This document shows, one piece after another, positions 49,035-58,793 of a stretch of 64,000 nucleotides of DNA. The notes under the pieces are model-generated. The model did no database searches. It saw nothing but the letters and a program-made list of their open reading frames with translations, and was not told the origin of the DNA. Each line of letters starts with the position of its first letter. Within the stretch, counting starts at the first letter, position 1. A program made the position numbers and the translations under genes. This DNA comes from Nemania diffusa (taxonomy: Eukaryota > Ascomycota > Sordariomycetes > Xylariales > Xylariaceae). The stretch lies in contig JBBPUQ010000002.1 in the NCBI GenBank assembly GCA_038501195.1, positions 4,216,001 to 4,280,000 of the forward strand, in the 5' to 3' direction.

Positions 49035-51747
49035 AGTGTGAGGGATTGATATTATGTTAGATAATAATATAGCATAAAAGCCATACTTTAGATTTAGAGT
49101 TAGGCGTAAATATTATCAAATCAACAAGGAGGGAAAAACTGATAATAATATCTCTTGTTGCTGACAATAGTGAAATAAAGGGCAGAGCTAGAAATTGTCT
49201 CAGTTTATTGCTCATATTACAACCTATCTAGTCAACAACAATACAATTCCTCAACAGATTGCACCAGATTGCTGCGACTCGTATGTTGCTACCAGTAAAT
49301 CAACGATTAAGATCGATGATCTCTTTAACACGCCGAGTTCGTAGTAATGGTATGCAAAGTCCAGCGTGAAGATAGATTGCGTAGATACAAGTAGTCAGGT
49401 AGAAGCTGGGTAGCAGTATAGGGCCATGGCTCAATATTATTGATTCCTGAGTCCTCCTTCAAGAATAGGGGAGGATTCTACTCCTTATATAATAGTAGTA
49501 TTTGATACAAATACCCCTGGAGGCCCTATGGCGACCCAGCTGCGACCTAGCTGCGATTTTATCGCCTGACACCTTCATATAAGTGCCTAATAGACCCTTG
49601 AGCATGGGAGAGAGATTTAAGCACCTAAGGGGTTTATAAGTAATCCACATGTGCACATGCACCCTTCATACCTCGTCTGTTACATAATGGTGCAGATATG
49701 GCGACTGCCTTATGTCATCTTACCTTGCAACTTGATACGCCGGTTGATTGACTAGCATTGATTAAACAAGAGACATTCAGCGGAGATGGGATAATATATT
49801 GCATCCATCAAGTTTATTTGCTATTGTTTGTGTCTCCCCTGCATTCTCCTTGCTACATGACTTAGTTGCCATACAGCCTAATACTTACCTCTCTATCGAC
49901 TGTTTGCACACGATCAGGCCATACGCAGTAATACATGAGAGGCAGTGGCTACTACAACTGGCCCACATTTCAAGCTGCTGGCTTGACTTGACCTAATGCT
50001 CTGAAACCAAACAGAGCGGTGACAGTTGTACATAATAAGTATGTAGCGCGTATAATAATTTAAAAATATGAATATGTACATATATGATTTTTCCCCGCCG
50101 ATATGGTCGTAGTATTCTAATGCCCATAGTAATGACTCTCTAGCGTATGCCTCCTTAAGTTGTTTTAACAAGCAGCCAAGCCTGAATAGGTAACTAAATG
50201 ACCTCCGGACCCAATCAGGACCGCAGAATTTCTAGTAAGTACGAATTAGGCTACATACACCTTTTGTTAGTGTAACCTGACCTCATTTGAGCCGCCTCCG
50301 GACCTGAGCCGGATCTTTCCGCCAAGGTACAACGTCAACTGTTTGCTTCTGGCCTTCACTTCCATAAATGGAAAGCTTAGCCTCTATTTTTCTACCATTC
50401 CGGTCATTCAAGGTCAACAGTGCGAACGGCCTACACATTTAGAGCCTTCCGGACCAATCACATGTTATTATGTCGAGTTATAGAGTTGTAATTAGTGGTG
50501 GATCTATGGTCAAGGCACGAGGGACATTGTCCCATATGAGTCACCAAAACAGACGGCAGCGCCCGAAGGTAATCTAGATTAGTTAGGTAGCTATACGTCC
50601 GTGCTGCTTTTGGGTCCAGTAGCTTTCAGATATCTTTCAAAACTCTAGACCACTGTACCTCCATTGCATATTTATAGGAAGGTGATACTGATGGATGAGG
50701 TAGAACAAGATATAGATAGCCAAGTGAGATTCGTGATTCACACCATTCATGGATAATATCACTGTACATGAACTTGTGACTGGCAGCTCATATTTTTAAT
50801 AGAACATACCTAACAGGTGCGTAATTAAGGGAATATTGAGGTGTTTGTCGCAATTCTCACGAGCATTCAGTCAACTTTTTCAGCGAGGCGCAGTTTTAGT
50901 GTGTAGCAATCATAGGCCTACCATTATACAGAAGACAGTTGGTTTATATACATTTCAAGTAGTAATAGATTATGGATAGTATTCGAAATTGTCCGTACAC
51001 AATCAGATAAGGTACCAGACTTAATTTTTTACTGTGGTGGTTTTGATATGCCTTGGTAACCGGGGAACTAGTTTTGGTCCAAGTACCATTTCTAAGTACG
51101 ATGGTTAAAAAGGAAACCAGGTTAGTGAAACTGTTGTCTGATAACCGTATTCTTAAATGTGATGGTCTCTCAGAGAGCAACCACTCTCGCGCTAGGACCT
51201 ACTTCTGTGTCTAATTCCCAAAGTGATTTCATCCCACATCTAATCAGATTTCCTCCGCCCGCAACGTACAGTGGTCAAGCTCAATCTGTTACAATAGAGC
51301 TGATTTCCTGAATACTCCCTTCAACTACTATATGAAATACAACACCACCAGCCCACACCACCACTCTCCATTACCACTTGATGGTGCACAATACCGTTGC
51401 ACAGCCTCTTATCTCTACTAAATTCTGACCATATCCGCCCAAACCCCCTTAGAAAGGCCTAACATTACTTATTGTGGTCTAAAGAGTGAGGTTCGCAACC
51501 ATTTGACTTTGTGGTTGGCTTTTCTTCAAAAGCTACTATAAATGCGCAGAGTCTGGTCACTGGGGATGTTCTTGCAACAAGAAAAGGGATACATGCAGCA
51601 CAGGGATAGTGGACCATAAGCAACGTTATCATCATACGTGAACTGCGACTATCACACTTAATAACACAAGTCTCAATTAAGTATCCAACCTTACGTCACG
51701 AGATTCGAACTTACTTGAGCCTCTCTATTACCGTCGTAAAGGTCACG
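49035..51747. other. Intergenic region downstream of the retrotransposon
   Basis: 2.7 kb of ordinary composition with no recognisable gene. The block 49037-49570 starts TGTGAGGG and has the look of repeat-derived DNA, but I could not establish ends or a duplication. The segment from about 51400 to 51747 is the probable promoter of the bZIP gene. Confidence 0.5.
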
Positions 51748-52788
51748 ATGAACCAGTTTCCGCAGTGCACTCGCTCACAGCAGGGCTATCCGTGTTATTG
51801 CCCGAGCTGCACGCACAGGATGATGCTCGCCAACCAGGGAATACCCCTAAATCAAGAACAGTCTCAACTCGGTATGGTCGGTTCGGGTAGGAATTTGATC
51901 TATTCAGGAGACGTTCCAGCATACCTTCAAAACTACGGGGAGGGCGCTGGCGTTCATGGTTTGAGTGTACCCATGGAGCCACAAGGAAACCTGTTACCAA
52001 ACGGCTACGTCGCCGGAAACACTAACAGCCTGACGCCCCAGGGCATTACCAGCTTCTCTAACATCAACATGCGACACCAGGGAACTAGCCCTGGCACTTT
52101 CCTAGGGTCTCTCGGCGAGAACCAGAGATCGACGAGCCTCGGCGCGCCACCACGCCCAGGTCAGCAAAGCCATAGGACCATGGCAGAGCCCTCGCCAGCG
52201 GCGTCCGACCAGCACCCCTCGCAGGGACGGCCCCCGACGAAGCGGAAGGCCAAGTACAGCGAGGAGCCGCCGCAGTCGATCTATGGGCCGCCGTTCACGA
52301 GGCGGAACATCACGGCCACGATGGACGCCGACGAGGTGCGGGAATGCAACGAGTACAACGAGGCCGTGTCCAAGGCGCACAAGGACTTCCTGCGCTACAA
52401 GAATAACATCGCCGCCAAGAAGTCGCGCGACCGCAAGCAGACCCTCATCGACGAGCTCACGGCCGAGAAGCGGCGCCTCGTGCTGCGCATAAAGCAGCTG
52501 GAGGAGGCCGCTCGCCGCGCGGGTGGTAGTAGTGGGGGAAGGGGGAGCGGTGAGCTGGTAGATGCGAATGCCCGTCTACAGGGCGAGAACGAGAAACTCA
52601 GGAAGGAGAACGAAGCGTTGCGAGGCCAGGTCGACGAGCTCACGCGCCGGCTTAGTGTGCTCGAGGCCCAGCAGCAGGCGGACGGCGGCGCTTCCGGTGA
52701 CGCAGATATAGAAATCAGCCAGTTTCTTGCCGAATTCAACCAGGGTCATGACGGATCGTCTGACTGGGCCGGGCCAGACTTCACGTGA
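51748..52788 (+). CDS. bZIP transcription factor with an interrupted zipper
   Basis: This is a nuclear DNA-binding protein of 346 residues, intronless from ATG 51748 (the frame is open further up, but without ATG). The N-terminal 150 residues are Gln/Asn/Gly/Pro-rich, with a Cys-rich start (CTRSQQGYPCYCPSCTH). The bZIP basic region KNNIAAKKSRDRKQ has the diagnostic N-x7-R (Asn219, Arg227). The coiled coil has two parts: LTAEKRRLVLRIKQLEEAARR, then a Gly/Ser linker (GGSSGGRGSG), then a second heptad run LQGENEKLRKENEALRGQ continuing to LSVLEAQ. The tail is acidic with DIEISQFLAEF. The DNA from about 52140 is much richer in GC than the first 400 bp of the gene. The subfamily is not recognised; the partner and targets are unknown. 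Confidence 0.85.
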   Translation: MNQFPQCTRSQQGYPCYCPSCTHRMMLANQGIPLNQEQSQLGMVGSGRNLIYSGDVPAYLQNYGEGAGVHGLSVPMEPQGNLLPNGYVAGNTNSLTPQGITSFSNINMRHQGTSPGTFLGSLGENQRSTSLGAPPRPGQQSHRTMAEPSPAASDQHPSQGRPPTKRKAKYSEEPPQSIYGPPFTRRNITATMDADEVRECNEYNEAVSKAHKDFLRYKNNIAAKKSRDRKQTLIDELTAEKRRLVLRIKQLEEAARRAGGSSGGRGSGELVDANARLQGENEKLRKENEALRGQVDELTRRLSVLEAQQQADGGASGDADIEISQFLAEFNQGHDGSSDWAGPDFT

Positions 52789-54394
52789 GGGTCGGTGCTT
52801 GTTGAGTTGGGTTTTCTCTTGCATTTATAGACATGCTGTCTGCATTAGCTGGCGTTTTGAAGGGAAAAGATGATAGGGGAGTTCAGTTATTGGTTCACTA
52901 CGCAGCTGGAGGGACTTGTTGCGTTCATCATCGTGTTTTCGATGTACAGCCAGGGCGGCCGGGACGTGGACTGATAAGCGACCAGGTAGGATACGAGTGT
53001 AGAAAGGGGTCGAGAGGCCAAACGTGATCACGGATACCTCGATATCTATCTACGTTTTTCGTACTGAAATACAAGTGAATGAGTTTTCTGTAAAGCGCTT
53101 ATTTGAACTAAATGTGTTTGAAGGCTAACCGGCCTACTGAACTGTATAGTGAAATGAAACGGGCACACAACCTAAGCTGCACTCTAAAGGACTGGCTATG
53201 GCCATCTCAATCACTTCTATAGATTTGAAGGGAAGAAAAATGGTAATCTAGAAAAGAATCGTGTATTTTTGGTGTTGCTGACCCAATCTGGAATAGCGGG
53301 GATTCTCACTAAATACTGCAGGATAGTCCAATGAAATCACAGTATTTGGCTCGGTTAATTGCACATGCAGGATGACCCGCTATTCCACTATTTATGTAGC
53401 GGCGCCGAATGGGTCTCCCCTTGCAACTGTGCAGCCCGCACTGTCTCAATAGCACTCTAGTACCTATACTCAATTCGCAAAGCCCAGGTGATCTACGATT
53501 ACAATTGCTGAGTGTCTCTCACGGTATGGGTAGAGTCTCCCTATTCTGAGTCCTCCCATTCTCCTTGTAGTCGAATGCATTCCAAACTTCATTTTTGCTT
53601 GATCCACACCACTCATACACATATACGAGTACCACAAGGAGCGATTCAGCATAGCATACGCAGTACATACACCGTAACATCGTCCTCGCATTGCCTTAGC
53701 TGTTTATGGCAATAATCTTCTCTTAAAATTGGGGATTGTATAACTGTTGCATATAAATATTGAACTGTTGGTATGGACTGTTGGTCCTGGCATCCGAAAT
53801 TGGGATCGCCTGCTTTATGACTACTTCAATTTAAGGCCCACAATTAACAAGTCACTTACCAACACTACCCATACTTAAATCCAGTTTTTAAGTGGCACCA
53901 ATTATTTCCCTGGTACGTTGAGCACACGCACACGAAGAAATATCTACATAGGTACAGAGGTAAGAGGTCAAATACCCAGAAATTATGAGGTCTAAATGGA
54001 CAGGGCCCTTAACTAATCACCACGTAGACATAGGCATCAAGTTGGACAAGTCGTTAAAGGCATGCGTGGCACTAATTAAACGCATAGGTATATTATTTAA
54101 CTGAAAGGTAATGACGCCAAACTAGTTTTACAGTAGAGTCGAGCCACTAAGATAAGCTTAACTGCGAATCCCTTGGTGGCTCGCTGGGTTTGCTTTGGTA
54201 GATGTCAACCAATAGGGGTTTCGTCTTCTGTGCAAGTCCCAGCGGGCGAGATACGTTGCGCGTTGGCCAAGAGTACCCGGATATGGTCGGTTTTACTGAA
54301 CCAGGGTAGTCATGGCCAGCCAGACATCGTCTCTCAACCCATATATCCGTTGTAGCAAAATTGATTGCTGACGGTATATAATAGATCAGCCCAT
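52789..54394. other. Intergenic region without recognised gene
   Basis: 1.6 kb between the bZIP gene and the 3' end of the small cell-wall protein gene. Small frames at 52833-53027 and 54173-54355 lack any recognisable feature. Confidence 0.6.
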
Positions 54395-55044
54395 TTAGAG
54401 TAGAGCAGCGATGAGGGCACCGAACGAGACGAGGCCGAACGAAGCCGGGACAACACCGGCAGCAGCGCCTGGTGTCTCAGATGAACTGCTGCCGGAGCCA
54501 GAGGTCGAGGATGGACTGGATCCGTCGGTGGCAGTAGATCCACCAGTGTTAGATGCGTCTTCGCTTGTGGTGGAAGTGGAAGTGAGGACTACTGTGGTGG
54601 ATGGGCCGACGCTGATGACGAATGAAGAGTTTCCCTGTATAATGGCCGTGGTGCCAACGGGAAGGCCAGCTGGGATGGTGGCGACAGCTGGGATGGATGT
54701 GACTACAGCAGGCTGCGATGTGACCACAGAGGGCTGCGATGTTGCGGCGGATGGGAGACTGCTTGGGAGACCGGTGATGATGCCGTCTGAGTTGGTCTGC
54801 GTTAACAGCGTTGTGACTGGGTTCGAGTACTGGTAAGTGTAGGTGGTGACGGTGGTGATGGCTGAGCCGACACTGTTGGTATAACCAATGGTGAGGGTCT
54901 GTTGAAACGGCGTGTTAGTTACGATGGCACAGTTTTGTTATGTCCCAGGAATCGCGCCAGACTTACAGTGGTGTGTTGGCTGTCGTCCTGTGCCAGTGCA
55001 ACACTGGCTAGCAGGGGGGCAGCGAGGAAAGCGAAAGAACGCAT
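54395..55044 (-). CDS. Small Ser/Thr-rich secreted protein, probably GPI-anchored
   Basis: Two exons (55044-54967 and 54898-54395), joined across a 68-bp GTAAGT/CAG intron, encode 193 residues. A clear signal peptide MRSFAFLAAPLLASVALAQ is followed by TLTIGYTNSVGSAITTV, then Thr/Ser/Val/Pro-rich sequence with imperfect repeats (TSQPSVV, TSQPAVV, TSIPAVA). A Gly/Ser-rich stretch (about 148-170) precedes a small-residue omega region and a hydrophobic C-terminus (FGLVSFGALIAALL), the layout of a GPI-anchored cell-wall protein. No catalytic motif is seen. The likely place is the cell surface; the function is unknown. Confidence 0.82.
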
Positions 55045-56144
55045 CTTGATGATACTAAGTGTATTAGGTATTAGGTAGGTAGGTATAACTGTACAGAAGA
55101 TAAAACACAAAGAGCAGTCGAAACGAAAGACGCTGCTTAAAAGTAAATGTGGTGTTTAAAGGGAATGGAAGATGTGGGTGAAGACATAAACAAATAAGTA
55201 CCCACGCGTTGCGCGGCGACTTTTAATACGAGGTGGCATCCTTGCAAAAAATACGAGGCGATATCCTTGCAATATTAAAAATAGGGGCAAATTTATGCAT
55301 ACCTGCCTTCGGCTTAACTATTAATCCGGTCGAGGCATATTAGTTAGGTAATAGGTTCTTTTAACTGAGACATTGCTCATGGGCTTGATCGGGCAGCGCC
55401 ACGATGAATCCGTAGACGCTCTCGTATCGAGTGTTTTCCGTATGCATGCCTAGGCAAAAGCAAGTCATACAAAGTAGGTCACGCAATTACCTACACGGTT
55501 GGGAATTGGCTAATAGTCTTATGACGTACGCTAACAAGGGATGATAAGTTGGAAAGCGGTAGCTGAATTATTTAGTAGTTGCTTTACGATTAGCTGGGCG
55601 GGATAATAACATTCAGTAGATACTTTCTGCGCAGCGGGCCGTGGCGCTGCAGTCTGATCATGCAGGCAATTAGTGGTTAGTTTCATGCAAAATTCGAAGT
55701 GGTGCAGTGGTACTTGACACATGACGTAACCTGCAGTGCAAAACCATGCCTTCATAGATAGACAAATTGTTATTTCAGACATAACATGAAATATCCGCAG
55801 ATACAGGTTTTTCCCGGGGAAAACACTACATTTAAAAGGCATCGTTTATAATATTAATTAAAAAGCTTAGTAACGAGAAGCCTAGCAGGATAGAATACAG
55901 TTTTTTAAATTATATATTACCTAGCTACGGTGCTATTTTAAAAATCTTGGTACTATTTTTAGTAATGATCTACTATCGTTATTTTATTTTGTTCTGTGAA
56001 TAGTTGAGAATACCCTCGGTAACATAAATCAAGCATACCGAACATTAGGGTGGAAAGGAGAACTGCGTCTTGGTTGAAATTGCGAGTACAAGCTGAGCAT
56101 AACTACGGAGTGCTGTGTAGAATGAGCTTGACCACACCTTAGAG
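55045..56144. other. Intergenic region
   Basis: 1.1 kb containing the promoter of the cell-wall protein gene (with an AGGTAGGTAGGTA run at about 55073-55085) and the 3' region of the MARVEL gene. I recognise no gene in it. Confidence 0.6.
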
Positions 56145-56967
56145 TTAGGAAGTAGGTGTAGATGGCAACAAGGCCACTCTCCTATCAATGGGTTGGGCCG
56201 TGTCACCCTGTGAGGATGGGGATGCCGTCTGGTCTTGGGTCAAGTTTGACTTTAAGGCGTTCACGAGCTCAATATCGATGGCGGGTCTGGATGTTGAACG
56301 GCGTATAGAGACATAGGAGAAGGCGGCAAGCGCAACAATGCATAAGACCCAAACTAGCGCACCAATACTAGCACAAGCAGCGATAGTTTGGCCGTATGCT
56401 TTCCAAGCCCCTCGGATGCTATCATATGAGCTATAGTTATCGAAGGAGAGTATGTAGTCAGCCCATGACTATAAAACTTAGAGTCAGTCATTACCTTTTT
56501 TTAAGTGTTGCCTGTGTGGGAGCTTTGAAACCTAGAAGGAAGCCCTTCAAGACCAATATCGGACAAGAAGACAATGATGCTGAAGACTACTCACTGCAGC
56601 CCATGCCCAGCCCACTATCCAGAAGATGGCACTCAGGAGCTGACCGATGAAGACGCCAATACGGTAATAGAAACGAGGTGCACAATGCTCTATAGTGAGC
56701 ATACCGCCGTAGACGAGCCATGTCCAAATCGACTAGAGAGAAGATTAGACTCCGGGTCTTTCCGTGCTAGTCACTCTTATGAGGGCTTACGACAAAGAGA
56801 AGAAAGGGTGGGACGCCTGATTCATAGTAATAGTTGCCAGAGAGAGACTCAGCATAGGCAGCTAGCGCTAATATGATGACGGATAATAGTAGTATTAACC
56901 CTACAACGTATATGAAAAATTTGGGCAGAACAGGGACTCCACGGGTAACGAGACCCCCCATTGACAT
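56145..56967 (-). CDS. MARVEL-domain four-helix membrane protein
   Basis: Three exons (56967-56791, 56732-56595, 56468-56145) with GTAAGC/TAG and GTGAGT/TAG introns join in phase to 212 residues. Four hydrophobic helices are seen: FFIYVVGLILLLSVIILAL (about 17-36); WTWLVYGGM (about 60-72); IGQLLSAIFWIVGWAWAA (about 88-105); ASIGALVWVLCIVALAAF (about 138-156). The aromatic WTWL and WAWAA patterns are typical of fungal MARVEL-domain proteins, thought to act in membrane apposition or trafficking. The C-terminal 50 residues are hydrophilic and cytosolic. Either of two nearby Met codons (56967 or 56961) could be the start. No sequence frame spans the exons, so the gene is easy to miss. Confidence 0.75.
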
Positions 56968-58793
56968 ATTTAAGGATATGGCTGGGTGTCGGATTGTCAG
57001 AACAGAGAACTGAGAGATGCATTCAAATATAGTGTCTGGAGAGCCTTAGCTCGTAAAGTGAGGGAGTACGAGATCTAAGCATTAAGGATTTCCCACATGC
57101 TAGAATAATCACTCTTTTAGGCGTTTTCTACAGCAAGCCGCGTACAAGCTAACGACTTTACCTGCTAACTACCTAGATAAGATAAATGTCTCAGAGTTAA
57201 AATCGACACGAAACTTAAAAGCAAGGGACACTATGACCGGATGCGGCGAGATGTCTCGTGAATCCTATTAGTCCTATTTCTTGGTCCAGATATGAGCTCA
57301 CTTCCTACCTTCGTATCTGCTTGGGCTCGAATATCGGACCAGCTCTGCAGGCTGGCGAAGGCGTGGCTGCACCAACTTCAGCCATCGACCGGTCTAGAAC
57401 GAGAACTGATACTCGTTATGTACAAACAACATGTATAGAAACTAATTACCCCTATTATAGAATCCCACGCCGTGATTGTATTGCGATTAGTGACGCCATC
57501 AAGAAACGACAAGTCTAGGATTTAGTTTACCTTTCTTATGTTCCATCGATAGCAAACTTCAGGGCACTTAATTGTGGTGATTCTATACGAATTATGAAAA
57601 AGTTGCTAATCCTCCTGTGCGCGTAGGTGTTAATAAGGTCAAGTAAGTTGAAATGGTTAACCACGATCTAGGTTGCGCTTTATAATCACCTATCCAAGTA
57701 TCTTAAATGTCCTGAGATTAATATCTAAAGATAAAATTAAAAAATTCATTGCTTGATTTTTATTTTATTTATTTAAAGATATAGCGTATACTTTTATGTT
57801 GTTATATCAAGAAATATCTTCATTAAGGATTTTCGGGTCTTTCTGGATCCTTTCATTTTTCATTGTTTATCCCATTTCATGAATCGATTACGACAGACAT
57901 TTTATCCAACTATAGACATCTTCAATATATGTTCCAACGTACCCCAGGCCATCTCGGCTTTCAAACAGGCTTTATCAAACGCTCGTCTAATTACACCCGT
58001 TTTGACTTTCCACTTTCGCACTTTCGCACTTCCGAGTAAGGATCTATGTACGGGGGTATGGTGTAGTACTACAAGCCAAGATTTCCAGGCCAGGCAACCG
58101 CTCTACCTAGTATAAGAGCTTACATCCCCCGATCCCAGCGTTAAGATAGACCTGATTCTCAGCATCGCTTACGCCCAAGTTTTCGGCAATGAAGGACCTT
58201 AATTAGAGTGTGAAGATTGGTAATCTGGGTCCTACTACATCATAGCGAGCTTCGAGGTGCTCGATAGGGGGGGAATTGCACAGTCGCAAAATAAAGATAG
58301 AACTACTTGTCTAAAAGCGATATAAGAGATATAATTGATCTCGATTTGGCTTAATATACATATATTAGGAGCTTAGCTGATATGGTATATATTTAGTAAA
58401 TATATGCAGTTCCGCGGCAGCTCCAGGTCACTTAGAGTTAATCACGCCTGCCTTCTACTTCTACCCGACATGTAGGTACTTGCCTAAGCTGAAACGTTTA
58501 CGGTACTTAGGTACCTACTACATGTCGGTAGGAACTAAGGTAGATAAGAGGTACCTCCTACATATAGTGAAAGACCAGGGTATGTGGTTCCGGCGGCATC
58601 TACTTGACCAGCCCTACCTACATGTACGGTGCAGTTGCCAACTTTTATAATACATGCAGGCCTTCGTAAGATCCAGACGCGTTACAATTTGGTTCAAATC
58701 CTACGTCGCAAGTACAAGTTATCATAGGCACACTTACACTAATTGCCCCTGAGACTTGACCTAAACTGTATTTTCACCCTCGATTTCGTGGCG
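56968..58793. other. Intergenic region between two divergent genes
   Basis: 1.8 kb between the MARVEL gene (minus) and the XPF-like gene (plus). Small frames at 57258-57518 and 57879-58115 are not recognisable. The segment 58461-58531 holds an imperfect inverted repeat with GGTACC-type arms, about 260 bp before the next start codon. Confidence 0.6.
58461..58531. repeat. Imperfect inverted repeat with TAGGTAC / GTACCTA arms
   Basis: The left arm (58461-58488: CTACCCGACATGTAGGTACT then TGCCTAAG) and right arm (58506-58531: CTTAGGTACCTACTACATGT then CGGTAG) are reverse complements apart from small gaps, with a 17-bp spacer. A further GAGGTACCTCC follows at 58549-58559. It could be a small foldback element or promoter structure. 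Confidence 0.6.

Noticed and set aside
49037..49570. Possible second, nested or solo LTR beginning TGTGAGGG
   Set aside because: I could not find a partner repeat, a matching target duplication or a convincing CA end.
58692..58702. GGTTCAAATCC, resembling a tRNA B box
   Set aside because: The flanking bases do not form a T stem or acceptor stem, so no tRNA can be folded here.
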